Shown here: positions 11,972-24,200 of the stretch, piece after piece
How the letters are laid out: each line of letters opens with the position of its first letter
Numbering within the stretch: position 1 is the first letter of the stretch
Assembly: GCA_002633025.1 (NCBI GenBank)
Contig: NMRB01000163.1
Span: forward strand, 432,501 to 496,500
Direction of reading: 5' to 3'
Source: Notospermus geniculatus
Taxonomy: Eukaryota; Nemertea; Pilidiophora; Heteronemertea; Lineidae
DNA length: 64,000 bases
Made by a program: the position numbers and the translations under genes
Notes under the pieces: generated by a model
Databases searched by the model: none
Seen by the model: only the letters and a program-made list of their open reading frames with translations
What the model was told of the DNA's origin: nothing

Positions 11972-14960
11972 ATTGAAATGTTCTTAATCAAAGACTATGA
12001 GTCAAGTGAATGACAAGTTGAGTAAGCAGTTCACTACTCAAGTGGGTGAGACTAATTTGAGTAGAAAACAACAGCATATGCCGGACTGCTGGCCTTTGAA
12101 AATGATATTGGTTTTACAGGCTATGAGCCTGTTTGCAATTCATTAATGAAAACATGGTAGATATTGACTTCTTAATGGAATAATGGCAGAAGGGAAGGAA
12201 CAGATGCACATGGTTTCCTCAGAAGAGATGGATTTTCAATTTGCAAACCTGATGTGGGTCGTTTCGTCTTCAAACATGATTCTTTTTGGGGTTTTTTGTC
12301 CGTTGATTGTTAACTTACGATTTTTTACCTTACTCGAATTCTTCATCATGTTCATATTGCTTTTCAATGGTGGTGATTTACTTGAAGAAGTCAAAAGTCA
12401 GTTCCATCTGACATTATCTCTCCTTTCAAATATGATGATTTGTTTGAAAGAAGTCATAATTTGTTGGCATGTTTCTTTCCATGGCAATCAGCCATAAATT
12501 AGTTGTGGACAAAGGAGATCGACTCCTTTCTGGGAAGAAGACAGCTTGCCATCTCCTCGTCTGTTACCTTTGTCGGCGTTCCTCTTAATGACTTGGCTCT
12601 TGGGCCAATAGCACGCAGAAAAAGATCAAGATTGGTCTCCAGTCTACTCAGTGAGTTTTTCAGCATTAGGCAAATGGTGCTGAATAGGAGGCTGAAGATA
12701 AAGCTGATAAACATGTACTGAGTAATAGATTTTCATTTGAATAAGCTAAAGTTGTGAATTTAGAGTTGAAATGCCAAGTGAGACGGGCTAGAGAGCCTTC
12801 AACCTTCTGCAAGGCCTGTATACGGGTCTCTCAAGAAAGATGTGTCACAATGAAGTGACGAAGATGATGAGGATAGAGTTCATAATGGCAGGTATGAAAT
12901 TGAGAAGCCATCCACTTAAGCCAGTTTCCTGGAGAAACACTCTCAAAACTATTGATATCACATTTTCAATGAAATTTGCTGTTTAAATCCAAATTGCCCC
13001 AATTATCTTTCATTATTCCATTACATGAAGTGTCATGTGAAATGATACATTGATTGTAGAAAATAGGCGACAGGAGATGGAAGAGAGAAATTGTGTTTGG
13101 TGGGGAGGGGCTTCCGACAAGAACAGGCTGACTAATATGTAGGCTGATTGCTGAAGAACTGACTGATGTATTCCCAATATTTTAATGGAATGGCTTGTGG
13201 TCAGTGGAATGGCTGATGGACTTGCCAGTGGGCACAGAGTTGAAAGTGACAGATCAGAACTTCTAAAACGCTCCATCTCTAGTGACTATTTTTGATGTAC
13301 GTCACCTGTTGTTGAGAGGGAAGGTCAGGTGAAACACAAGGCCAATCCCTTCAGCCATCTATTGGAGCAGTCCAGCCTTCCATGTCCCATCATGATGATG
13401 GTTGCTAATTGTTGATGGAATCAGGTGAATATCCTGTTAATTTCCCTGATAGCGATGTGACCAGTTTAGCAAATGACACACATGTACTCTGTTGATCCAG
13501 GCATTGCTTCTTGGAAAAGCAACAGCCACACCACAGAGCATTAGTCAGGGATACACCATTATTTGATGATGGTTAGGAAGTATTGTAGTTGTCATATATG
13601 TTAGCAGCAGTGGATTCAAGAGGGAGCCAAAACGTCTCCTCTTCATTCATCATATGTGGTTGACCAAAAATCCTTCCCAATGAAGGATTCACCCCTCGCT
13701 AGTAAATTTGTGGGTTTACTAGTACTTCTTGTTTTCTTATGCTGACCTTATGACTCGTTTGCTGTGAGGTCAGTGATAACAGCAACATCATCATTTCCAC
13801 AGACTGATTGGAGAAATCTGTTGTGTTTTGCAGGCGGAATCTAGAGGTCTTGAAGAAAACCTGGAATTGGAGAGTTTCGTAGTCCATCTGTCAGCGAGAT
13901 TCACTATCCATCAGTCACTGTGAATGAGGTTGATTGGAAATCAAACCTGTGAGGAAAATGGTGTTGTTCCTGTTCACTATGCCACTCTAACAGCCGTTGA
14001 TGTCCTTGTCCAGCATGAGAGGTCATGTAGTATAAAGGTAATAATAATGAGTGGCATATAACCCAGGTATATTCCTGCCATGAATAATGGTACTTCTGAT
14101 TATAAGTTGCTCTCCTGAGGACCAACCACCAGCGTACTCCGTCTTCATTTCCAGGGCTATTTTGATCGATGAGCCACTCTGTAATGAGTGTAAACCTTAT
14201 GTTGATAGGCAAAAAGAGCTATTATTACTCTTTATGTGATTAATAATTTCGATATTGTATCTGGAATTTATTTCGCTGACTTTGTCAGCTGCATGTAGAT
14301 GTTGCTTGAACCATCTCGAACGTATTGGCTCATCAGGCGTGAATGAGATGATATTGGATGAATGTGTTGTGTGTGGCACCTCCTAAAATGAAATGATAGC
14401 AGGGCCAAACGACCATAGTGAGCTGCAGCTGCTGAGCATTGTAGGTGAGCAAGATAGAATGTGGATGCGAATGTGATATTATGTTCCTGCATTAAACTCA
14501 GTTTAGAGAAACTCAATCCAATGAAGACTTCCAAGTCGGTACCAAATTGTTGGCAGACATTCAAGCCAGTTCATAAAGGTTACAGATCTTGATTTTTACC
14601 TTTCCATCAGCAAGCCATGTTCCAAGTGCAATACAACCTTGCCGTACTGGTTCAACAACTTCATTACAATTTTGATTTCTCTCAGGGGTCTATATGAAAC
14701 ATGAGGAGAAATAGGTGATGCCTTTTCGTTCCCAATTTAGAAACACTAGTAATACAGTGGAGAATTCAGTACCTCATAGTCCTGGTATGATGGGTCCATG
14801 GAGTGTCATCTCTAGGTTCAGATGTGTCATTTCATGCCCATTTCTTTGGCTTTCTTATTAGCCCCAGGAGGACCCTAACACCTGTTGAGATGACGTTGGT
14901 ATTGATTTTATCCTTCATCAGGCGTCCTCAGTCTTGGTGGCCTCGTCACTCAGTTCTTGG
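11972..14960. other. Unique intergenic sequence
   Basis: I see no gene. The longest frames (12183-12497 plus, 13904-14212 minus) are T- or A-rich, lack splice context and resemble nothing I know. Confidence 0.45.
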
Positions 14961-14964
14961 TAAA

Positions 14965-15158
14965 GCCACCAGCACACAGGCGATATTGTAAGTTAGCAAA
15001 ATTGGCTGTTGATGCCAGGTGTGGGCTGGACAGCGATGCGTGGAATCTTCTCAACGGTGATCATCGACCAGTATAAAACAAAATTGCGATATCGCTATGG
15101 CTGGCGAGAAGATCGGTGGCGATTAGATCGCTTGCGACATCACCTGATGTGCTGCTGA
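14965..15158. mobile_element. TIR element, CAGCACA family, copy 1
   Basis: The left end GCCACCAGCACACAGGCGATA faces the right end TCACCTGATGTGCTGCTG. The interior keeps GAGAAGATC and GATTAGATCGC words shared with the copy at 26473-26663. Confidence 0.65.
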
Positions 15159-15638
15159 CTTGAACACAGCCTAGATACTGTTCTACACCAGAAGGCAATA
15201 ATGACTTATATGTGCGGTCGTTCCTTGCCTGAGTTGCCATTTTCATCATATCTAGGATTGTATCCTTGAACCACAACTTTAGAGGTCTCGAGATACTGTT
15301 TCGCCTTTCTGACAGCTTTCATTTCAAAGTACATTCAGATACTCAGGCCTGTCCCTGTTGGCTTCTCTGATCATCTCTGACAACCATGCGGTAAAAAAAT
15401 GAAATACCGGCCAGCAATGAGAAGTTCTTTACTTCTGGGACGTAGGTGTAAGTAAGTAATCAGCCGGTAAAAAAGTTGGAACTGTCATTAGTCCTCAGTG
15501 ACACCCCATTGCCAACTAGCAATCATTCCATTCTGCTGCAGGCATCCTCCTGTTTGATATTCACGCACAAAAAGTCATCTGAAAGCCTGCCTCCAGTGTT
15601 CATACAGAACCCCTGGATCATTCTGCAGCTAACTCAGC

Positions 15639-16404
15639 ATGGGTTGCCAAGCAAATGATGGTTTAGGATGCGTTACCATACCATTTGCTTCGTTCTCGGT
15701 TTCCCTTTCCTGTCTATGTGGTATAGCCATTATCTTTTTTGTGGACAGACGTGACAAAGATTCATATCGCAGTCTTAACTTCAGTCTTTACTTTGTTCTC
15801 TCATTGTTTGGCATTTATCAAATATTTACCATTAGTAGGATGAAGTATTTGTATACTGTCTGTTTCTTTGTAATGATTGTGGTGATATTCATATTACCAC
15901 TTCTTTTGATGGATATTCAAATTTGTAAATGATTTTAAACTCAGGTCATGAGACCAACTTCTTTGGTGCAGAATTCTGCCTTTGTCAGTTCTGTTGCTTT
16001 GAAGAACTGCTTGGCTTAATAGTAAATTAAGACAGTTCACCTGGCAAGGATGGTAATGTATGAGGAAGCATCTTCTGTATTCCTTTTACACAGTATTCTA
16101 TGACTGTGTTGAAAGGTATCTCAGTGGTCGTGATAAATTAAGATGGACTTTTTATGTCTCATTAATTTCTGGCTGGGCAATGGAATCTTTCCTGCCTGAC
16201 AACAATGGGACCATTTATATTCTCTTAATTTCCTTGTTTCTCATTATTGGATTGTTTTGTGTTGTCATTGGTTGGCATTATGGTTGTTTTTCTAAGCTCT
16301 TTGGCGTTCGAAACATGTTTGGTATGTCATCTCTGTGTGACGCTGTGGTCTTTAACAAGATTTTACAAAATGGTATAAAAGATGTGGTAGGCCTACCAGT
16401 ATAG
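15639..16404 (+). other. Two hydrophobic open frames, doubtful
   Basis: 15639-15932 (97 codons) and 16060-16404 (114 codons) would each give two or three hydrophobic spans, but the DNA is T-rich, which produces such frames by chance. The second frame could use GTAGGC near 16387 as a donor in the right phase for the exon at 16628. I do not recognise either and do not call them genes. Confidence 0.15.
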
Positions 16405-16627
16405 AAGGATGAAATTCAAGAACTTTGTTTTGTTTTCGGATTCTTCGAGCTTAGCTGAACATCAAAGGCTTTCTAATTCACAATGTGAAGAGATCAATTC
16501 CCCAAAATGCCACTGTAATCATCATATTTGCTCAGATCATATGCCTGTAGCAGCATGTTAGTCTTTTCATGTCTGCTCCACTGTCATCCGGTGCATCCTT
16601 TTGTATTGTAGTGATGTATTGTTGCAG

Positions 16628-17332
16628 ATATCTGTAGAGGAGATAGAGAACTTAGCTAGGTTTGTAACATTAGAACCTACTGGATTTATGCGGCTTTCAA
16701 TCTCAGTTCCAAGTATTTCACCAGGATGTCCCATTCAGGTGCTCCTCTGTTCTCCCTACCCTGGTAATCTCCTTCAGTTTGTAGAACCTACACCCAAATC
16801 TAACGCATTGTCCTCGTATCCAGGCAGCGCTGGTGAAATCCCGATTACAGATATAACGTGGGCTTCTGTCCACAGTCAAGATTTATCGCTGATTGGCGCA
16901 GCTCAGTGCGGGAATTGTCCTGATCAAACAGCCTGGGGAAAGAGGATCACTGGGTTAGTTGCTTCTGCAGTGGGACAGGGGAAGAGGCTGGAGTTTTCTA
17001 ACTGCATTCATGGTGTGATACTTCAGTTTGTGATTACGTGTGGTGACTATAACAAGGATGACAATTTGGTGAGTTTCTCTTTCAATGATGTTGTTGTTCT
17101 ACCATGCATGTCTTGATATAGCATCAATTACTTTGATATTTGGCTGTTTTATGTCTCAAACTGTTCCTGCCCAAAGCACTGGCCCACATTTCTGGTTATC
17201 AACCAGCAGAGTCAGCCCCCAGCAACAATTCAGGCTGTCAGGACAGTCCACTTCTGGGCAGATCCGTCCTTCATTGGCCGTAGTTTCCGCCTTCATTGCA
17301 GAACTGACTGTCTCTTTTTATGGGAGACCTAA
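16628..17332 (+). CDS. Candidate coding exons of an unrecognised protein
   Basis: A 441-bp open block (16628-17068) starts after TGTTGCAG and ends at a consensus donor GTGAGT. It is exactly 147 codons, and both edges are phase 0. The next acceptor (CCCAAAG, 17176) opens a phase-0 frame from 17177 that stops at TAA 17330-17332, adding 51 residues. The first exon has six cysteines, including a CGNC pair and the segments SPGCPIQVLLCSP and LEFSNCIHG, suggesting a disulfide-bonded or metal-binding domain. Composition is balanced rather than low-complexity. I do not recognise the family. It could be the end of a separate gene just upstream of the synaptotagmin, or a chance open frame. Upstream exons were not identified. 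Confidence 0.35.
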
Positions 17333-18065
17333 ACACATACCTCCTTCAGCAACAACCCTGACCAGAGGGGTGTCAGGACAATCCCCCTTACCTCCTCTCC
17401 CCATGGACATCACCGTACCCAACCCCACACATACCTCAAGGTTAGTTGCCCCTAAGGACATTTGCCCCATGGATATTTCCCCTTGGTATCAGGATGAATC
17501 CCAAGGTATTCAAAAGTGTCCAGCATCTTCTAAGATTAACAAAGCATTGCTGATGCCGTAACAACCATAGAAGTGATTGGTCTATCATCTTCTATGTTAC
17601 ACCCACTTTGATCAAGTTTTTTTGCTACTAAATCATTCCAACATATCAGCAGGCTATTTGTTTTGTCATTGACCTAAAATATCATGTTTGAGACAAGTCA
17701 ATATTCTGATATAATAGCGGATATTTAGCAACTCAAGATAACAGGTCTGGCATCTCTGAATGGTATAGCAACCAGGTTGTTTGGCTTTGCAGACAGGTTA
17801 TGTTTACAGTATTTCTGACAAATCATTGTAGTAGAGTGGTGGGAGGAGGCTGCAATAAATAGGATAAAGAATGTGGATCAATTGGGTTGATTTTCAACCG
17901 TTTTGACCTTGGTGCGATAGGGACAAAGTTTGTCTGGAATTTATCATTCCTTTACATATGACCTGTGTCCATCTCAAATGATGTTGTTCAAGTGACTGCC
18001 CTCTTACCAACAGAACAGTTAATTTGTAAATAGCATTGAAAGAATAAAATGGTCTTTGCTTTCAG
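17333..18065. other. Short non-coding stretch before the synaptotagmin first exon
   Basis: An open plus-strand frame continues to 17561 in another phase and shows no known domain. The end of this stretch, CTTTGCTTTCAG, has the form of a splice acceptor leading into the synaptotagmin 5' UTR. Confidence 0.35.
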
Positions 18066-18125
18066 ATGGTGTCGAATATTTTGGCGACCTTTGAGCAACC
18101 TCCGCTTTTGGTGGAAAAGACTTGA
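18066..18125 (+). promoter_or_regulatory. Upstream ORF in the synaptotagmin 5' UTR exon
   Basis: Immediately after a good acceptor (18065) the sequence begins ATG and encodes 19 residues (MVSNILATFEQPPLLVEKT) before TGA. It ends 12 bases before the synaptotagmin ATG at 18138. If the exon begins at 18066, this uORF would precede the main start on the mRNA and could lower its translation. Confidence 0.4.
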
Positions 18126-18137
18126 GGATTTGACATC

Positions 18138-18273
18138 ATGGCTCCAAACAACCCTTCGTTAGGCATGCCAGTGGGAAATGGAGACAAGCCTGGGGACACA
18201 GATAAGCTTGCAGTGGCCAGTGGTCCTGTCGAAAAGCCAGTGGAAGTGGCTACCAGGGTTCCTGAACAGGAAG
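18138..18273 (+). CDS. Synaptotagmin exon 1, N-terminal luminal segment
   Basis: ATG at 18138 (context ATCATGG) opens [17 protein letters not shown], 45 codons plus one base, ending at the donor GTAAGCC. The spare G joins AT of 29187 to make aspartate 46, so the phase fits although the intron is 10,913 bp. No luminal cysteines are present, unlike vertebrate synaptotagmins 3/5/6/10 as I recall them. Confidence 0.8.
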
Positions 18274-21200
18274 GTAAGCCTTGGGAGTAGTTGCTTTGTG
18301 TTTAGTGTTCATGCAGTGTATCAGATCAGATTTTACCATCAGGGCTGAAGCCAAGCATTGTTGGCCATGGCAAGTATGAAGATGCCATCTCAAACTAGGG
18401 GCCTACTCAAATCCCTCACTACTCACTAGGATGGGGACTTTCTGCCCTTGCAGAGGTTTGAGGTACAAGGCACCATGGCTAATGCTGTCCCATGCAACGG
18501 ACATGAAGAGCCAAGGGTGATAAAATCCTGCATGGCCCATTGTGTTGGAGATGCGTGCATGTCCATTGGCCTGCCATGATATTAGACCACAATAAAATTA
18601 TCATCTTCAATTGGACAACACCATCTTGCTTGGTGTAGTTAAAAAATGTCTACCACATTCTCGCTTCTTTACTTGCATTCACGAGATGTTTTTATTGGGC
18701 CACTCTGTCATGTCTGTAGATTTTGTTCTTCAAAGAATGTTCTTTCTGCCTCCTTTGATTTCTGTTCATTAGTTCTAGGTGTGCTGCAACCATTACGTGA
18801 CCCATTCATCTGCTTTTGTGTGATGAGTTCATCTTACTCTTTGAGTAGATAGCCGACTTCCTTTGAGCACTCTTGACAATTGTAACATTGGATTTGTGGA
18901 AAATATCTTTGTACACTCCTCAGAGCACTCTGTCAATGGTAACCTGGAATTTGTGGAACCTCATATTCCTATACATATTATTTCCTTGGAGTATCCTGTC
19001 AACTGTAACCTTGAATATGGAGGAAACATCACACGTTTCTGCCTCCGGATGCAAATTAATCATGGCCCAGGGGTATTGGTCTGTTGCCTTCCTTGATCTC
19101 TGTCTGGCACCTGAATCATTTATTGAGGGTGGCACCTCTACCTTGATGTGTTAGGTTTCTATTACTAAGGCCACCATGGCAATGAAATTGGGGAGGGCTG
19201 CCAAAAGTGATGACACACCATGAGACAAACTTGTTTGGGATTCTGATGGTATCGCTAATCTGGTTATAGCCTGATGTTAAAGTTACCGTGACCCCTTAAC
19301 CTTTCATGTTACCACCTAATGGACTGAAAATAAATGGTGTGTCTAAAATCTAGTTGGGCAACACGTTACTTTTCACTTCATATCGAGTCTCGATGAATTA
19401 GATTGGTGAGTCAGAGACATAATGGATGATGGATCCTCATCCCCAAATTATCACATTTTCCAATAGAAGTCTGCAACATCCATATACAGACTTGTCAATG
19501 ATATTGACTGCAATTATTGTCACCTGCCAGACTTAGCTCCCAGGCCAGTAAGAAAGGGAGAAAAACCCTTCATATTTATTCCTCTTTGTGGGTCCCCCCC
19601 CCACGGGAATCGAGGCGTTGCCCTTCTCCGACCTTGTCAGCAAGTGCCGGTGACTTGCAATTGTCACCTGGCAGAGGCAGCTCCCAGGCCAGTCAGCCAC
19701 TGGGAGGATATATGTATTCGATAAACAGCTCAGAAACAGGTATCCTAGTTAGCAATATTGGTTGTCATGACAGCTGTGACGAGGATGTAAGCAAAAGTTC
19801 TGTTGATTTCTGCTGTGCTTCTCCTTTGGATATGTGCAGCACGTGTTCATATGTGCTGTTCAGAACTGTTCCCCACTAGACCAAATATACACCAAAATCA
19901 TAGAGGCCAAAGAGGGCTGGCATTGGTCTCCAGCTTCTGTTGGTGATGGTCGGCATTGCTGACCACACAGCAGGCTGTTGATATCTTTGAATCAAAGTCC
20001 CAACACTGATGCTCTTGATATGATAATATTGGAGGAGCTATAGATCCCAGTGGCAAATCCATGTCTGTCTGGCCTTCAATTGCGATTTTGGTGAATGTCA
20101 GAGATCTGTCTCATCAGATTTCTTTGCAGTATGTAGATCGACTTATCCTAGAATTAGACAATCAACCATATTCCCCACCACATTTTGCTTCCAAGTCATG
20201 TAGTCCCTGCCATGTCGATGATCGACAGTCGGGCTTTGTGGTGTGCATATTTGTTGAATCTGTCAGTCGCTCGTGCTGCTCGGGTGATGCATTCGTATTT
20301 GCCTCTCCCACCCCATCATGTTGACACTTCCTGCTTTTTCCACCCCCAGTCATTGATACGTCAGTATTTCTTGGTAGAGTACCTACTCACGCTTTGCTAA
20401 GAGAATGGACTCCACGAGAGCACTTGGTATGCTGAGTGTGTCGATAGGTTTGGTCGGAAACTGCTCTGTGTGTCTAACTAATGGATCACTGATGCTACTA
20501 AATCAGGCTGGATTTATGTAGAACCATTGATTCTCATGTGTTGCATTTATCAAAACCTCAATGGTTGTAGGTCTGTTACATAATGCTGGCTGTCACATTT
20601 CCTGCGACTGTCCGAGCACTGCGACAGTTGCGAATAGACAACAACTCTATTAGCTATTATCCAATTTGCACTTCAGCTAATTTCATATCTATTCACATGG
20701 ATGGCGTGAAAAGTCTTTTCCTATTCATTGAAAGGGATGGGAGCTGAGTGTGAGCAACCGATCGCCATCTGAGCCATTGTCTGTGATTGAGATCACACTT
20801 CAACTAAGATGAATTTGATACAGTCTGTCCAGGAGCCAATTCAGGATGAGTTGTGTTCGTGGGCTAATCGTAGATAATGGTGGTTGCCGTGTTCACCAGT
20901 TGGACTGAGAAAGGTTGACATGTCATGAATTCTGCCGTTTGTGTTCATCTGTGGTTTTCGTCTGAACATTGCTTTTTCTCCACAGTTTTTGCAAAAGTCA
21001 TTGTCAATTATTACATGAACTTTTCATCCCAAAAGTCAATTGTGCTTTCCAACAGAAAATTTTGGATGTTTTTACTAGTATTTGCTGTCAATGATTTGGC
21101 ATGTGGAAATGTAAAAATGGAGAAAACTGATTTTCCTAAATGGCGTTCATCTTTGATCACATCCTTGGTATCTCCCTCCCTATAGAGTTGAATACCTCTA

Positions 21201-24200
21201 GCACAGGGATTTGGGATCTGCTTCCAAGAACTCATTACTTTGAAAGCAACAAAGTCCTGTTCTTTGAGCTCAGCTGCAGACCTGAATAAATGAAAGTGGA
21301 GGTGGTGTAAATCAATGGAAGTGGGTGTCATCCTTCATATGATCCAAAGTAACCTATGTTTTATGTTATCAAGCCTTCTTTTTGCTTCCATTGCATTGGA
21401 AATCCTGTGAGACAGACAGTTTGTCAGAGGCAACCTGTCCACCATTGACTCTTGCTCAGTTAGATTTCCATCTGCAAGGAGAAGCCATTGCCCCTCATTT
21501 GGACCGATGAACCAGCTGGCGGCTGAACTAGGCCTACTTGAGGAATTGACAGGTGCATGCTGCGTTCACTGAGGAACGAGCTATTGGATCTGTATCGTAG
21601 GCCTACTCTTGCTTATGTTGACTCATTGGTGGGAGGCATTGACCTATGACAGCCTACTACGCCGTCTTCCCTGAGCAACGAGCTGTTGGACCTTGTGTCC
21701 CAGGCCTACTTGAGGAGTTGAACGTTCCTTAAGTGCTTGTTGACTCATTGACCTTTCTAAATATGACAGCCCACGCTGTCTTCCCTGAGGAACGAACTGC
21801 AAAGGATTAACCTTTTATTGAATTTGAGTGAGTAAGGTTCACCCATTGACATTACTTTAAAAACAAAAGGAATGCTACAGAAAGTAATGAAACTTTGCCA
21901 AGCAGAGTTTTGACATCTTATCACGCAAAGCAAAATGTCTGCTCAAAGTTAGGCTTCAGCATTCTTTTCTTTCGTTATCATACATATTGTTCTCCATCCC
22001 AGCCACCTTTGATCATTATGGTAATGAAGGGTTTTGTGTTATAGACAGATCAGTTACTTGTGGGCCAGAATATCCATCGCAATGATCAAAGCATGTCCCC
22101 CTTGGCTACAGTATCCTGGTCTCCTGATATTCTTCCCAACAGCACAACAAAGGTCGGCTTCGGTTACGTCTCTAGGTGGTTGCAGGTGGCTGTGACGTCA
22201 AAACAGGGTATTTGCGGCACCCCTCAAAAATTTGCAACCATTGATGAAAAAGTTAGAGAGTAGTTGGGACTTGAGACTCTACACTCGAAAAATATGCGAA
22301 AAGTAGAGATTGATTCTATCAACATGACCAATTTCTTTTGTGGTCCTTCCAACTCTTCCTGCACGTCGCTTTATCTTACTTAGTGATACTGTTATCAGCC
22401 AAATGAGATGATTCTTGTCCTGTTTGAATTCTATGTCGTTGCCATGTTGGGTTTTCTTATCTTTATGTCCTCAAGTGAGTTTGCTGGAAATGATTTTTTC
22501 AGTCCATATAAGGGGGCACCTCCACATCTCATGTGGACTGGAAGGCTCTAAAGTCATATAAAATCTGCTTTGTTAACCGTACTAGTTTTAGCCTCAAGAT
22601 GTCATGAACTATAGTTACTGTGAAGAATTTATCTGCATTGTTCCAATTAAAAGTGCCAATACTTTAAGGCATGGTCAAAAAGATATAGTTCATTTCACCT
22701 TTACACATCTCCTTCATGGCAATCCTTTTGATTCATGAAATGGATATGACATTATGAAAAAAAATCTTCATTAATACTCAAGGCGTTTCTCAAAAGAAGC
22801 AGTTGTGCATGCTCATCATGATGGAGATTCGGAAAATTGGCGAGGTAATTGGTTTTGATAGACTACCAGCTAGCGATAAATGGCCAGCATTGTCGCTAAT
22901 GAGCGGTTACATTAAGCAGAAGAAATTAGTTGCATCTCAACCAATTTAGCAACAAGAACTGATAATTTTCCACTTGATGATTCCATTGCAATACCAACTT
23001 CTGGTTCAGATAAATGTGCCGTTAATGACCTGTTTTGGAATGGAAGTTAAATTTGGAACAACTCCATGACTGCCTTTTACAGGGGAATTTGCTTCCGGCA
23101 CAAGCAAATTCTTATTATGAGTCTTATCTTGTGTTTCCCTACTGGAAATTCGTCTGCCGATCATGGCTGATCTGGTGATGGGTTGATCAAAAAGCCATCA
23201 TCTCCGCCTTATGTATGATGATGTGTTTTGCCTGCATGCATTGAACATTGTCCACCAATGACAGAAGCAGGTTGTGCCTAAGAATTGTCCTTTGCTTGTC
23301 AAAACTCCAGCACAGATGACGAGGCTGGTATGATGGTGTGACCAGTTTTCGTGGTACTAAGCCATGTAGGCCTAAGACTTTATCGCCCGATTGTGGCGTT
23401 AGTCACTTTGCGTCCGTAATTATTTTGTTATGTGTCGAAAATAGAGATATTAATTTACCGTGAAATGTTTTTGTCTCGCGGGCGCGCGCGTGAATAAACG
23501 TGAACGAACGGGAAAAAACGGGAGTACCACGAAAACTGTTCTTCCCCGAAAACTGGTCACTCCATCATACATATACCCCGTCTTATCCTAGCTGTTGCAT
23601 TGCAGATTTCTTTCAGAAAGCAATCATAGATCACCAACAGTGCAAACTTGTTGTCAGAGAATGAGAGATATTTGCCTTCTTGTGATGACTGTTAAGAAAG
23701 AGGAAACCACTCTAAATATTTATCAAGTGTTCCCCATGAATAGTCAATATGATAGATAGCTGAATTGCATGCATCTTGTCATCATATCAGATGTGTCAAT
23801 GAGGAAAATGTCCCACCTCAATATCTTCTAGTAGCAACATTTTTTTGCTGCTGCCTCCGAGAATACGGCTTACATCACCAGGCTTTTCCACAACTCTCCA
23901 CGGAAATGAATCTGTCATAGTTGCATCTCATGGAGGAGAACCGTATTACTAGCTCTGGCTTGACGAGCCATATATTATGGGTGGTATTTTCCGCCACAAA
24001 GGGATCGCACAGAGGGATATTCAAAGAGGGATTCAAAGAGGGATATTCAAAGAGGGATTTAAAGTGGGATATTCAAAGAGAGATTCAAAGAGGGATCTTC
24101 CAAGAGGGATGTTTGCAGAGGGATTCGAAGAGGTATGTTCGAAGAGAGATATTCAAAGAGAAATATTCGCAGAGGGAAGTATTCCTGAGAATAAACAAAA

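Noticed and set aside
22049-22180. Possible extra exon in synaptotagmin intron 1 ([17 protein letters not shown])
   Set aside because: The start looks like an acceptor, but there is no convincing donor and its inclusion is not needed for frame; only transcript data could support it.
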